Part shown: one piece after another, positions 22,865 through 35,889 of the stretch
Layout of the letters: every line of letters begins with the position of its first letter
Position numbering within the stretch: position 1 is the stretch's first letter
Assembly (NCBI RefSeq): GCF_031143425.1
Contig: NC_090445.1
Span: forward strand, 822,838,817-822,902,816
Source of the DNA: Pleurodeles waltl
Lineage: Eukaryota > Chordata > Amphibia > Caudata > Salamandridae
Reading direction: 5' to 3'
Length of the DNA stretch: 64,000 nucleotides
Translations under genes and position numbers: made by a program
Notes under the pieces: model-generated
The model's database searches: none
What the model saw: only the letters and a program-made list of their open reading frames with translations
What the model was told of the DNA's origin: nothing

Positions 22865-24400
22865 TGCTGAAACTAAACTAAGGCTGATAAAGCCAAACAG
22901 TGGTCCATGATCAAGTGTCCTTCCTGAAATTCCCTCTGTTCCAGGCGTATCACATCTTTATTAACACCCTACTCTTCTAAATTTGACAAAATAATCTATG
23001 CAAAGATTTTGGAGACAGCATCAGTCAGAATTATTAATCTGTAAATATTGGGCGATTCCCCCCACTTTTTATAAATTGGTTAACTACCATCCCTCTCCAA
23101 CGGAAAGGAATTTCATCTGTCTCTGCTATCCACTTATAAGAAAGAGTTAAAAAAAATTGACCCACCATTCTATATTATTTTTATCTGCCAAAGCTGAAAG
23201 AATACCTGGGCCAGCAGTTCTGATTAATTTAAGTGATTGAATAATGTCTCTTATATTGGTTGCAGAGAAAGATTTAATGATAGCTTAATCAGCCTCTTGT
23301 TTAATGGGTGGTAATCTTGCAGTAGGCTTCCCAAATAAATTATGTAGAGGGGATTCACATTTTTTCGCAGTAATTTTGCATAATAAAGAGATAGTACTTG
23401 AATTGAATACATTATTCACTAACCTCCAAAATAGTTTTGGTCCCATTTTCAATTAAAGTATTCATTTCCTTCCATTTACTATTAAAATATGTTATCCCTT
23501 TCCTTGTGTTAGTCTTTTATATTTCCTTTTTGATCCTTTTATTCCCATGTTAATGGTCTTTAACCTGGCACATTTTTTTAGTTTTTAAATTTTAGGTAGT
23601 TTTTGTTTATATCCCAGACAGAATGAATCAAACTGTTTATATCAGCATTTATTTTTATATTTATACCGACATGATTTTGGTGACACACTGCTCAAGGACA
23701 TGCAGCAATATTGTCTGTTATTAGTGTGTACCTTTAAAGCCTTTTAATGATTTTATTAAAATCATCATGCTTGCAGTTGGCAATTTGATAATCATACTAT
23801 ACTCAAAAGTGAGAAGCATCCAAATGTGTGGTTAATCATCTTGGATATTCAGATTATGTTGGAAGAACTCTCTCTAGAATACGTTCTTCTTCTCTAGCTC
23901 TTAAAAAGTGAGATATCTCCATTGCCCAGTGACCACTCCTATCAGTTTTAAGCATCTTAAAAACACAATAAAAGTAAAACTGCAAGATTTGAGAATACAT
24001 ATAATTAATGGGACTGGAACAAAATCGATGACAAAATGTTTTATTAGCTGGGAAGTCCAAGGGTGTACTCCCATTTAAGCAGACAACCCCCTTTTCTGCT
24101 AGCCGTCTGCCTATATTTTTCCACACATGTACAGATACTAGAAGGCAAATGTTCATACTTATTTAACCAAATTCATGAACATTCCAGCTCGTCAACTTAT
24201 GGTTGCTAGAGAGCACCTCATGCTATTTGATATTGTTACATGGTTAAAGCAATGAACAATTATCACATTGGGATAAATATTATAGCAATTTAGACTTGAA
24301 TTCCTATATGGTGTCATCATCCACTTACTTCCAATTTCATCATTTATTGCAAGACAGAGGTTACTTTTATTAGAAAGGCGCTGATGATTCACAAGTAGTC
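22865..24400 (-). pseudogene. Decayed LINE ORF2: endonuclease end, linker and RT start
   Basis: On the minus strand, 23320-23160 translates to a stretch with IIQSLKLIRTAGPGILSAL, matching the LINE RT pattern around K.AAGPDGI. About 23115-22870 then gives LTDAVSKIFA, NLEE and GHLIMDHCLALSAL. These fit the RT block NYRPISLLDAVSKI...G.ST.DHC common to several non-LTR retrotransposons. Further upstream, 24392-24192 resembles an endonuclease C-terminus (NKSNLCLAINDEIGSKW). Several stops and phase shifts interrupt it, and it stops before the RT catalytic YADD, next to a TA microsatellite. The clade is not resolved. Confidence 0.65.
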
Positions 24401-26258
24401 TTTGTTATTGTCTAAGAGTAGAATGACTACTCTGAAAAAATATTTGTACAGGTTAATATACCTGCATGATTTTATTCATTAATAATTTTGGACTCTACTT
24501 GATATTTGTATTATTTATTAGAGAGTCTCTTGCTTTTATATTCTTACTCTTTATGAATGAAGACACAAGAGAGATTGTTTTCCATATCTAGATGTAACAG
24601 ATCCCATGCATTTTAAATCATTTGAAATAATTTCAGTAATGTACAGAATTTGTTTAAATAATAAGATGATTTTTGATCTATTCAGTGGGTGGAGGTTCTT
24701 TGCTTCTTTACCTCTTTGAGAGATGTCAAAATGTAGCTCCAGGTCTTCATCTTTATTATCATCAAAATTGTATTTGTTAGAGGTGGTCATAGTCTCAATG
24801 TACTCTGATTCAAATGCTTCGTAATGTGTGTATGGTACTTCCTCAAACAACTTGTCTCTTTCCCTTTTTGCTATCACTGTTACTGGCACAGATACTGCAA
24901 TTCGTGCCATTTATGCCTTTTTCATTACATCTCTTTGCTTAGCAAATCAACCCTTGACCATCCTCAGTTTTTTATTTGATCATGGGTGCTGGTTTAGGAT
25001 ATGAAGCCTTCTTTTATTATGAATAATTTATCTTGCTTCTGTTTTGTATAGAGTGTCTATTTTTTCCTTACTTTGATCTCTGTATAGAGAGAGCATTGGA
25101 TTAGATGATAATTTTATGGGTCCATGGTTTTACAGGCTTTTTCTTACCAGCATTGGTTACCTGGAAATATATACAGATGTGACTGCCTTATTTGTTTTAT
25201 TTTCTGTGTTTAGAGCTGGTGTCTCTTCTGTTAAAGTCTATAACTTGTTTCTCTTGCAGGGATCTCTCCTGAGGTATTTGATCTCTCTTCATCCTCCTTT
25301 AGCTTGGGCTGACTGGTAAGGGCAACATAATTTACTAGAGTTGGCAGGCAAGCAAATATTAATGTTTTGTAATTATGATGATATGTCTTTCAGAGGAACT
25401 GAATTAATTTGTTGGTTCGTACTAACCACAACCAGGGCTTCTAAAATCCCTAGAGATTTCTTTGCATCAAAAGAAAGACGTTGAGCAACAATGATGCTCC
25501 AGTATCCATATCAGATGAAGATCTGGAGTTATGTTTATCCTCTACCTATTTAATGCCTGTTGTCCCAGTTGTAAATCATGAGATTAGTTTGCTGCAGTAT
25601 ACGGTCTCCTGAGACATGTTGTGGTAAATCTAAACAGTGAGAATAAGGAAGGCAGGGTCCCTTTTCATTAGGAGATTATAGTAAAATAAAATGTTGGGGA
25701 AATGTATTAATTTTCTTAGTCATGTGAGTACATTATCAATTGCATTTCTATTGAAAAGTTATATGCTATAGCCACAGGAACTGGTTCTGCTCCTCTCCTC
25801 TCCACACATATTTTCTTTACTCAGTGATGACTGGACGTGTGTTGTAAAACAAAATTCTGAATCGATTTTGCGTAAGTATTGGGGAGAGTAAGTTATTTGT
25901 TGCTCCATTTCTCCTGATTCAAACAGTCATAATGGAATGGTGTATGCTATATAAGAGCACACATGGCTATATTCTTTCCCACAATTCAAAATAGGTTTTC
26001 TACAGGTTTAGAGATTTAAGTCTTCCCTTGTACCTGTGGTTTTTGTGTTTTTTTTAAGGAAATTAATTTGGTTTCTAGCAAATCAATATTTTTTTTTTAA
26101 TTTCTTTGGATTTTTCATGTTTCCTGAAGTGTAATAACCTTTCAGAAATGGTGCTTTCTCTTAGTACCGAAACTAATCCTCCCGCTCGAGTCAAGGGTTA
26201 CTTCTTAGCCACCACATCCTCCATTTTAGTTGAGCCGCTGCATACTAGATTTCACACT
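24401..26258. other. AT-rich sequence, one unassigned minus-strand frame
   Basis: A 119-codon minus-strand frame at 24551-24910 (acidic, with SNKYNFDDNKDEDLEL) has no domain I recognise. It could be the 5' part of the adjoining LINE remnant. The rest shows no gene or repeat edges, apart from the L1 target site at its right edge. Confidence 0.4.
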
Positions 26259-26275
26259 AAGGAGCTCCCAGCCCA

Positions 26276-27590
26276 GGGGGCATGGCCAAGGTGGCGGCTA
26301 CCACAGACGCTTTCTAAGAAGCTCCGCTTGCGGCCTGTACATTAATCCTTTAAATTCCCCCCATGGGTCCCAGGTGCCCTCCCCTCGATAAGTGGGTCCC
26401 CTGGACATTGGAGAACCGATCGTACGACTAGCAGCTCCTGACAGTAAGCCGGGTATCGCGCGGAGCAAGGCTGTGGGCTGGGCGGCCGAGGCCTCAGAGG
26501 AGGAGTAGCGGAGGTGCGGAGTGGAGCGGCGCCTCTGCCTGGCAAATCGCGGCAGTGTGGGCTGCCGAGCCGAGGCCTTCCGAGCACCGCTGAAACAGCG
26601 GAAACAAGCTGCCCGTGGGGGCGAGGAATTGATGTTGTCAGGGCCCGCCGCGAGGCCTCCCTGACGAGAAGACTTGGCTTAGCGGCACTGCAGGCAGGGC
26701 GAGGGGAGCACACCGGCCGCTGCGGCCTGGTCGGACTCGACCCAATCGCCTGCCAGACGGAGACTGCACTCAGGAGCTCGACAGGTCCGCTCCGGTCTTG
26801 AGCGGGGAGATCAGGTGTGGGGCTGCCTCCGGGAGCGGGCCGTGGGAGAAGAGGTTTGGCGACCTGAGGGTGCAGACGGCAGCGCACAGGGGACGGAGCT
26901 CTGAGGCAGCACAACAGCGGGCATGCCCGCGGAGCAACGACAGGGAGGGCCACACCAGACGTCATCCCACGGAGGGAGGCCTGGACCTGGGCAGATCGAC
27001 ATGAGGTGCGAACAGCACTGTGGAGACAGCACCTAATGACACCGTGGGAACTGAGCTGACTGCGCTCGACGATTGGGCAGGTGAGCGCGCTGGCGATGGT
27101 CTCGCCTAGCTGGGCCCGGAGTACAGGCACATGGCCCTATCCCGCTACGTGGTGAAGGCACAAGACTTCTGACAAGATCTTTTCCTGGGGCGCAGGCCCC
27201 TCTGGCCGCTTCTTGGACCGTCTAATAATGCGCCAGATAGTTTTCTAGATACGCATAGCCCCCAACCAACTGTCATATACGACTCGCCCGCTGATCACTG
27301 CCCTGGACCGGTGAGCTCAACACTGGGACAACGGCCAAGGAACCACTGCGGCCTGGCCCTGGGGGCAGCGCAACACCTGGCCGCCACGCCAAATATACAC
27401 AGCGGAACGCTACCGGGGACCCGACACTGGTGTGCGGGACCTCAGCGGCGGCCTCCCCACTCTGGCACTTGCGCCGAACTCGGAAATACACTCGACCACC
27501 GGAGCCTGACTGGCTGCACCACGACTTGACTGTCCCAGAGGCTCGAGAGGACTAGAGCCTTAACTAGTGCCCTCAAAGACCTCATCAAGC
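26276..27590 (+). promoter_or_regulatory. L1 5' UTR / internal promoter region
   Basis: About 1.3 kb of GC- and CpG-rich sequence precedes ORF1. This is the expected place for the internal RNA polymerase II promoter of an L1. A 262-codon antisense frame (27130-26342) reflects high GC content and is not called as a gene. Confidence 0.7.
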
Positions 27591-28571
27591 ATGGTCAAGC
27601 CAAAACCCCCCAGGCCACATCTATTAGCGGATGGGGAGGAGCTAAATCCTACAAGCCCAGCTGGGAAACAGGCAGCGACATTGCAACAAATGAACCTGAC
27701 ACTGAAAGCACATTCAGCGCAGTTTGATAAGCTGCTACAAGCAGTGCTAGACAAAAAACAGCTCTGGAAGGAAAAATAGACTCTGTAGTAATTGAGGTAA
27801 ACCTACTCAGGGCGGACCATCGCAAACTAGCAGACGGAGTGAGCAACAACGAACGATCGACTGCAGTTGTTCAACCTGGAATCAAAGATTTGCGCGATCA
27901 GGTTCAACAAATGGAAACAGTGGTTAGCCTACTCCAGAAAAGAGCAGAGGACGCGGAAGGACGCTTTAGAAGAAATAACGTCAGATTCATAGAATTCCCG
28001 GAGCGCACAGAGTCACCAAACGCAGAACAATTTTTGGAAAAGTGGCTTCTGGATAATGTCTTGATGAACACGGCATCACCAATGCAGTGGAGCACGCACA
28101 CCGGATCCCGAGCAGCCCGCCGCGGCCGGGGCTCCCCCTCGACCTTTGATAGCACGCCTGCTGAACTTTCAGGACAGAGACCTGATTCTACAAAGATTCA
28201 GGACCCAGAGCCCCATACAGATGGATAATGAGACTACACCGTACAAGTACAACACAAGAGAGCATCCTTTTCTGCAAGACAATAATCTCTCCTATTCTTT
28301 GCTGTTCCCCGCACGACTCCGGGTAGTAGATGGGGAAAAGACTCATGTTTTTCCGTCCCCCAAAGATGCCTGGACATGGCTGCACGCCAAGGGCATGGCC
28401 CAGCTCAAGCAAGATGACATTAATCGGAGCACATAGCTCACTCCCCAACCCCGTAGACGGAGAAAATCTAAATCAAGGAAACGCCCATCGCAAGCACAGG
28501 TGGCAGAAAGCCAGGAACGAGCCCTGAAGGAAGCCAACCTTTTTAAATCACCACTACATCAAACATATTGA
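27591..28571 (+). pseudogene. L1 ORF1 protein (RNA-binding), frameshifted
   Basis: It starts at ATG 27591 (MVKPKPPRPHLL). The N-terminus leads into a predicted coiled coil rich in Leu, Gln and Glu (IKDLRDQVQQMETVVSLLQK). Next is the ORF1 RRM-type entry RRNNVRFIEFPERTE followed by EQFLEKWLL. The C-terminal domain includes IARLLNFQDRDLILQRF and NLSYSLLFPARLRV, then a basic tail ending at a TGA about 28569-28571. Phase shifts lie near 27770 and within 28060-28150, and an in-frame TAG sits at 28434-28436. In L1s this protein coats the element RNA as trimers and acts as a chaperone. It is complete in layout but inactive. Confidence 0.85.
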
Positions 28572-29118
28572 GACCCAAACGGGGCGGGCTCGGGCCCCTC
28601 GGCAGATCCATCTAGTGGCTCTTCCTCTCCCTCGGCCCGGAGCTCACACCGCGCACAGCAGATGACCTTTAGATCCCACACTGCAGTGCACAATGGCAGA
28701 TTATAGCACAAGGACTCATCAGATGCAGTGGAGGGACGGCTGGTTACTGCCGGTCCCTGGAGCTCCTTTTCATGCAGACACTGAGACATAAAGAATGGAG
28801 GGGGGGCACACAGGGCATGGCTGGAGGGGATGAATATCCAGCGGGGATCGCCATGAAAGGGTCACACCAGATGAACCCCACACACCCCCATACCCCAAGG
28901 GGACACCTGAAAGACCTTGCCATGACAGTTAACCCATTGGGCACCGGTTGTCCCTCAATTTTTACTCTCTCTTTCCTCCCTTTCTTTATTACCCTATGCA
29001 AGGATGAACCACAGCGGGTTACTGGGGGGGGACGAAAATGGGGAGGCGATCGCGATTGGCACAAGACCCTTATCCTGGCTGGTCACTGGGACCCACGCTA
29101 CCCCTAACATATGTGAAC
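28572..29118 (+). other. L1 inter-ORF spacer
   Basis: About 550 bp separate ORF1 and ORF2, longer than in mammalian L1s. No conserved domain is visible. Confidence 0.6.
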
Positions 29119-32117
29119 ATGCCCAACTATAACAAAATGACCTGGAACGTGCGAGGCATGGCTAGCCCCATTAAACGCTGCAAGATTCACATATATCTTA
29201 AAAGGCATAAAGTCCACATCGCTATACTCCAAGAAACACACTCAATAACAGAGGAGTTACGTACCCTACAGAACAAATGGCGGGGCCTAGCTTACGGCAC
29301 CACTCTATCTGCATATGCCAGGGGGGTGCTAATATGGATAGCCCCAGAAGTACCTTACTCTGTAGACCATCACAAAATAGACACAGAGGGCCGATATGTG
29401 CAGCTAGCGGGATCATTAGATGGCACGCCACTTACTATAACTGGGGTGAATGCTCCCAACGGAAAACAGGGAGAATTCCTCCTGTCTCTCACTCCCCAGT
29501 TGTTTCAGGACCCCACTTTGCAATACATATGGGGAGGAGACTGGAACTGCATACCAGATATCATAGCTGATAGGTCACACCCCACTTTGGATGGAGCCCT
29601 CTGTAGGAAGACTTCCCAGGTGTTTCAGGCCTGGATCTCGGAACTTTGGCTGGTAGATGCATGGCGCACATTATGTCCCCTGGACAGGGAATACTCCTTT
29701 TTTTCCCTGGTGCACCACCTTCAAACATGCATAGACCTGATGCTTTGCTCGATCGCGCTGGTTAGCAATTTCACTGGAACCTCATATCTTGCTAAAACAC
29801 TGTCAGACCACTGCCCACTGCTGGGCACCTTCTGTTGGGGCAAAATAAGAATGTGCATCCCCGCCTTGCGGTTACAGCCCAGCCTGCTGCTCGACCCTCC
29901 ATTCCGGCACAAATTATCAAAGCACCTCTCAATGTACTTTAAGCTCAATCTTGGTGTCAGCGTCTTTGCGTGCTGTGGAGTGGGATGCCCACAAGGTGGT
30001 TGTGAGAGGCATGTGCATGGCAGCGGCGGGGGACGCGGCATGTTTTATTGGATGATCTGGGGAGAGCAGAGACTGAGCTCCGACTGGCGGAGAGGGGCGC
30101 AGCATCGGGCAAGGTGGCCCCAGGAGACCTCCGTTCGCTCCACAAACAAGTAGACGAGATCAATAGGTGCTTATGTAATTATAACTACTGCCATCACGTA
30201 GCTAGAGCACACTCAGAGGGAGACCGCTCCGGTAGACTCCTGGCCTGGCTGGTACGAGGAGAACAACAACACAGACCTATAGGAGCAATAACATTAGAAT
30301 CGGGAACAGTGATTAACACCCAATCAGGAATAAACAGGGCTTTCCAGCGATATTATAGTACCCTTTATGCAGCACAGCCCCCCCATCCACACAACAATTG
30401 GCGGAATTTTTCGAAGCACTTCCTATGGCTTGCTTAACAGCGACGCAGCAAGGTGAACTAGACACACCCATCAAAACAACGGAGTTTCAATTAGCCCTGC
30501 AGCAATTGGCGGAAGGTAAGGCTCCGGGCAGCGATGGCCTTCCTGCATAATATTACCGTGCATGCTCAGGGCAATTGATCCAACCTTATGTTGAAATGGT
30601 ACATGAAGCGCTCGAGAGAGGCAGGCTATCAATGTCACAGCGAGAAGCAATAATTGTAGTGCTGCCTAAACCGGGACTGGACCCACTGGATGTTCGTTCA
30701 TACAGGCCACTTTCTCTCCTAAACCTAGATTGTAAACTGATAGGCAAGATCCTAGCTAATCACCTTCTCCCACTGATGCCACAATTGGTTCACGAGTACC
30801 AATCAGGCTTTATCCCGGTGTGTAACACATTTATGAACATTAGACATTTATTGCAAACCATAAATGAAACGCCCCCGACTAACCACGACCGGGTAGCGGT
30901 CAAGGCAGGGCTGCCCACTGTCCCCACTTCTATTTGCTCTAGCAATCAAACCACTTGCAGCGCAATTCAGAATGAGGGCGCGGGAATCGGTCATACCTTA
31001 TGGGGAGGGGTTCCAGATTATCTCATTATACGCAGATGACGCGTTGATATACTTGCGCGACCATGCTGCCTCGCTCCAGGGCATGCTACGATCAATTCGG
31101 TGACATATCAGGCTTGCAGGTTAATTGGTCCAAATCCTGTCTGTTTCCGTTGGCACCGACACCGGTGGAAATGCGACTTAGTACTCCGACATATACATTG
31201 CCATGGGCGTACACAACCTTTAAATATCTAGGCATACACATATATCATGACGCTGCCAACCCGAGGGAGGGCAACTTGGGGCGTGCGCTTCGTTCTATAA
31301 AAGAATCTCTGCCTTTCTTGGGATCACTTCCGCTCTCGCCTATAGGCAGATCACCAATTGCCAAAATGATTATTTTGCCGCGTATGCTCTATCATTTTGC
31401 GGCTCTGCCACTACAAATACCTCGTGATTTTTTCGCATCATTGAATAGCCTCACGACGGAATTAATATGGGGCAAAGGCTGCTGGTAAGTAGCCCTAACT
31501 GCCACACAACTTCCCTTAGAGCTAGGAGGGCTGGGCATACCACACTATGAACTGTATTACGCTGCAGCGCAAATACAGTGGGCTTGGCATTGGCTACAGG
31601 ACCCCCCGAACTCAGAGGCTCAATTAGTACAGACCGCTCTCGGACGCACAAACATAATGCAATGGTTGCTTGATGGCTGTAGCTCGGCCGCTCAAAACAA
31701 TATCCTGATTCGAATAGCTCACTGGTGTTGGGGCCACTACATACTAGATGGGAACCGCATACCCCCATACTCACCCAGAATGGCTCTCCTGTCTGTCCCA
31801 GGGATCTCTAGGTTGACCAAGCAGCACAATATACAACAATGGCCTGAGAGAGGCGTCCAAACAATCGGTGATATATACTCGGAGGGTCTCATGTTACTTT
31901 TTGCGTAACTTATCATGAGGTTTGAGGTAGATAAAAGATGGTTCCTGACATACTGTGCTCTACAACAATTCATGCGTCACACCTGGAGATGCGGAGATAA
32001 AGAACCTCCCACATCACCAGTACTGCACGAGTTGCTCTCCGGCCTAGGAGAACAACGCAGCATATCACAACTATATAAAGTACTACTAGATAACCCAGAG
32101 GTTGCCCAACCCAAGGC

Positions 32118-32745
32118 AAACACTGTTTCCCCCTGCCGCTGCCTCCCCTGCGGCCCCGTCCCCCTCACACACCCATTGGCCCTCCTTCCCACCTCCCAGC
32201 TGCTCCACCCTCCCACCCCACCCTCTTAATGGTGCCCGCTGCGCGGAGCCCCGAGTGACTTTCTGACCGGGTTCTGGCCAGGAGTCCACTTGGCTCCACC
32301 AGCCTGCCCCTTGCCCCTGATCCTGCCGACTGCCGACTGGACAGCAGTTCGAGGCCCTCCTCCACCCGCAGGCACCCGCCTGCGCCTCATCCCTGGTGCC
32401 TAGTGGTAGGCATTCCCTGGTTTGTCGCAAAAGTAATCCTTCTGGGTTTTTGTTTTTGTAATTTGTATTGCCGTTTTATTGCCGTTTTTCGCATCCATTT
32501 TGTTATAGCCATATTTTCCTGACCCATTGTGTTTTTCTGTGCTGTTTCGCATAGCGCGTTCTGCCCCCGTTCCCCCCCCCCTGTATTTCTTTGTGGCCTG
32601 TTTTTCACCGCCCGTTTTCTTCCGGCTCCGGCCGGTCACTGTTTCCCCCTGTCTCCCCTGCGGCCCCACCCCCCTCGCACACCCATTGGCCCTCCATCCC
32701 GCCTCTCAGTTGCTCCACCCTCCCACCCCATCCTCTTAATGGTGG
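32118..32745 (+). repeat. Tandem 5' monomers of the nested LINE (516-bp period)
   Basis: CACTGTTTCCCCCTG...CTCCACCCTCCCACCCCA recurs at 32121 and 32637. So the element starts with one complete about 516-bp monomer plus the beginning of a second. This resembles the stacked promoter monomers of some LINE 5' ends. Confidence 0.8.
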
Positions 32746-33250
32746 CCGCTGGCGTGCCAGAGGCAAGCCCGTCTGCGCCCATCCACGCCTGGACCGCGCC
32801 CAGCGCCAGTCCCCCTGGTCCCCCTAACCCAGACCCCCCAGACAACACTACTCAACAACCACACTCCACTCCCTCAACCCAGGACTACTCCCCACCTGCA
32901 CCCAAGCCAACCCCAAACACACGCAGGGACCTTTCACCTGCTATGCTTGCCGGTTCTCCTGCTCCCCCACAAACACCAGAAACACCCACATGCCCCACAC
33001 CAACCCCAACGCTCCCCACAACAAATACCACAACATCAACACCAAAAGTTTTCACACAGTCCTCATCCACCTCAACAGACCCTACTCCAACACCAACAAG
33101 CCCCACAGCCCTAACACACTCCACAGCAACACCACCACAACCCACAGCAACACCAAAACCCCCCACACCAACACACCCAACAACGGCACTAACACCCCCC
33201 ACACCAACACCATCACGCACCACAACAACAACAGCCCCGCAACCACCTAA

Positions 33251-33910
33251 ACTGCATACTCCTAAACACCCGTTCCATACACAAGAATGCCATCAAACTC
33301 CTTGGACCTTATCACATCAAACTCACCAGACATTGCCTTCCTCATGGAAACTTGGATGAACCCCTCATCTGAACCCGGCATAGCCACTGCCACCCCAGAT
33401 GGCTACAAACTCTATCGTATAGACCGTTTGAACAAACCAGGAGGTGGCATCGCCATTATACACAAAAACACATTACACCAACACATACGACACCCTCAAC
33501 AGCGCAGAACACATGCACATCCTAATTCACATAAACGACAACACCACCCTCAGAGGAACCCTCATCTACAGACCACCAGGTCCTCGCCCCCACCTTCTGT
33601 GACGCCATCGCTGACACTATCAGCTCTCACGCCCTCACTTCCACAGACTACATCCTCCTTGGTGACTTTAACTTTCACCTGGAGAACCCCCACAACCACA
33701 ACTCCACATCCCATCTAGACAACCTCACGAACCTCGGACTCAAACAACTGGTCACATCATCCACCCACTCAGCAGGACACACACTAGAAGCAGTCTTCAC
33801 CTTGAGCAACCACATAACCTACACTCACACCACCGAACTCCACTGGACTGACCACCACTGCGTCCACTTCACTTTCTCCAAACCCCCCACACACCACACC
33901 CTACCGCATG
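33251..33910 (+). pseudogene. Endonuclease domain of the nested L2/CR1-type LINE
   Basis: The frame begins LLNTRSIHKNA (33257 onward), then LITSNSPDIAFLMETW and GGGIAIIHK, all endonuclease blocks. After a phase shift near 33520 it continues with ILLGDFNFHLE (about 33655) and WTDHHCVHFTF (about 33845), equivalent to the SDH block. The histidine-containing motif is altered from the usual SDH. Several shifts make it non-functional. Confidence 0.8.
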
Positions 33911-34429
33911 TGGGACAAGATCCCCACAGAACACATGAACGCCCAACTCGCACAGAACCTCCTTAACACCAACGACCCCAACATTGCTGCCCATAATCTC
34001 ACACAATGGATCACAACCTGCGCAGACTCACTCACCCCTCTTAGAAGAAACATCATCACCCGCAATATCAAGAACGCCCCCTGGTTCACCACTGAACTCC
34101 AAGCGTGAATGCCGCAAAACAGAGAAAGCTTGGAGACAGGAACCCTCAACCACCAACTTCTCCACCCTCAAAACCACCATACGCAAACATCACCAACTCA
34201 TACGCACCACCAAAAGAGCATACTAGAAGGAATGCATAGACAGTAACTCACACAACAGCAAGGAACTCTTTACCATCATCAAGAGCTCTCCAAACCCAAA
34301 GCTAGCAACATCGACCCCACTCACACACAACACCTCTGCAACTCCCTCTCCAACCACTTCCCCCTCAAAATCTTAGTCATACACAACAGCTTCACACCAC
34401 AGGCACTCGACACCCCCACCATGGACCCG

Positions 34430-35796
34430 CAGAAGTTGCTGAACTCCTGAAAAAGCCCAAAGCAGACCCTGATGACCTCACCAACTACTGCCCAATTTCG
34501 CTTCTCCCCTTCCCCGCAAAGGTCGCTGAAAAAATAGTGAACACCCGCCTGTCTCACTTCCTACAGGAAAGCAACGCACTTGACGCCTCCCAATCTGGAT
34601 TCCACAAGAACCACAGCACTGAGACCGCCCTCATCGCTTGTACTGACGACATCAGAACCAGAGTTGACAAGGGCGAGACCGTCGCACTCATCCTCCTGGA
34701 CCTCTCTGCTGCCTTTCGATACTGTCTGCCACCAAATACTTCGCACACGCCTCCACAACGCAGGTATTCAACACAAGGCCCTAGACTGGCTTGCCTCCTT
34801 CCTCACCGAAAGAACCCAGAAAGTCTGCCTCCCTCACTTCCACTCCACAGCCAACAAGATCATCTGCGGAGTCCCCCAAGGGTCCTCCCTCAGCCCCACC
34901 CTTTTCAACATTTACATGGCCCCGCTCGCCAACATCCTCCGACCACACGGAATGACCATCATATCCTACGCAGACGACACCCAGCTCGTCATCTCCCTCA
35001 CCCGAAACCCTACCACCGCCAAAACCAACCTCCACACTGGACTCATGACACTGCTAAATGGATGACAGCAAACCACCTCAAGCTAAACCCCAACAAAACC
35101 GAAATCATCATCTTCGGCCCCAACAAAACTATATGGGACGACTCCTGGTGGCCCAACGCCCTAGGATCCCCACCAACGCCCGCAAAACCACGCACGAAAC
35201 CTCTGCATCATCCTAGACCCTTCCCTCTCCATGACCCAGCAAATCAACGCCATCCCGCCTCCTGTTTCAACACCCTTCGCATGCTATGAAAAACCTTCAA
35301 ATGGATTCCCATAGAGACCAGAAAGACCGTCACCCATGCACTCATCAGCAGCAGGCTAGACTACGGAAACGCCCTCTATGCCAGCACCACACTCAAGCTC
35401 AAGCGAAAACTCCAGAGGATCCAGAACGCAGCTTCCCGCCTCATCCTGGACCTCCCACGCCATGAACACATCTCCTCACACCTCAGATCCCTTCACTGGC
35501 TTCCGATCGACAAGAGGATCACCTTCAAAATCCTCATCCACGCACACAAATCTCTCCACAACACTGGACCAACCTACCTCAACGAAAGAGTGAACTTCCA
35601 CACTCCCACACGCCACCTCCGCTCCGCCGACCTCGCACTCGCCACAGTCCCCCGCATCCAACACGCCACCACCAGAGGCAGATCCTTCTCCTACCTCGCC
35701 CCCAAAACCTGGAATTCCCTCCCTACCAACCTCGGCAAGACTCAGAACCTCCTGCTCTTCCGAAAACACCTCAAGACATGGCTTTTCGAACAGTAA
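34430..35796 (+). pseudogene. RT and C-terminal domain of the nested L2/CR1-type LINE
   Basis: RT blocks in order: NYCPISLLPFPAKVAEKIV (about 34480), SQSGFHKNHSTETAL, LILLDLSAAF (first aspartate, about 34693), then after a phase shift GVPQGSSLSPTLFNIYM (about 34868) and SYADDTQL (catalytic pair, about 34963), and NHLKLNPNKTEIIIFG. The C-terminus has LKRKLQRIQNAASRLIL and LHWLPIDKRITFKIL. It ends with TAA at 35794-35796, followed by a short 3' UTR and the tail. Frameshifts lie near 34715, 35045 and 35150-35300. Confidence 0.88.
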
Positions 35797-35859
35797 TCGC
35801 CCCCCTCCTTACTCCCCTTACCCCGCGCCTTAAGACCCTTACAGGTGAATAGCGTGCTC

Positions 35860-35889
35860 TATAACTTTTTTTATTGATTGATTGATTGA
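35860..35889 (+). repeat. (ATTG)n tail of the nested LINE
   Basis: A T-run is followed by about four ATTG units immediately before the 3' target copy. Short tandem 3' tails of this type are typical of CR1/L2-class LINEs. Confidence 0.8.

Noticed and set aside
26342..27130. 262-codon antisense frame in the L1 5' UTR
   Set aside because: It is GC-rich 5' UTR composition with overlapping frames on both strands and no domain.
32529..33359. 276-codon Pro/Thr-rich frame as an ORF1 protein
   Set aside because: Low-complexity C/A-rich sequence open in several phases. An ORF1 of the LINE could be hidden here, but no domain supports it.
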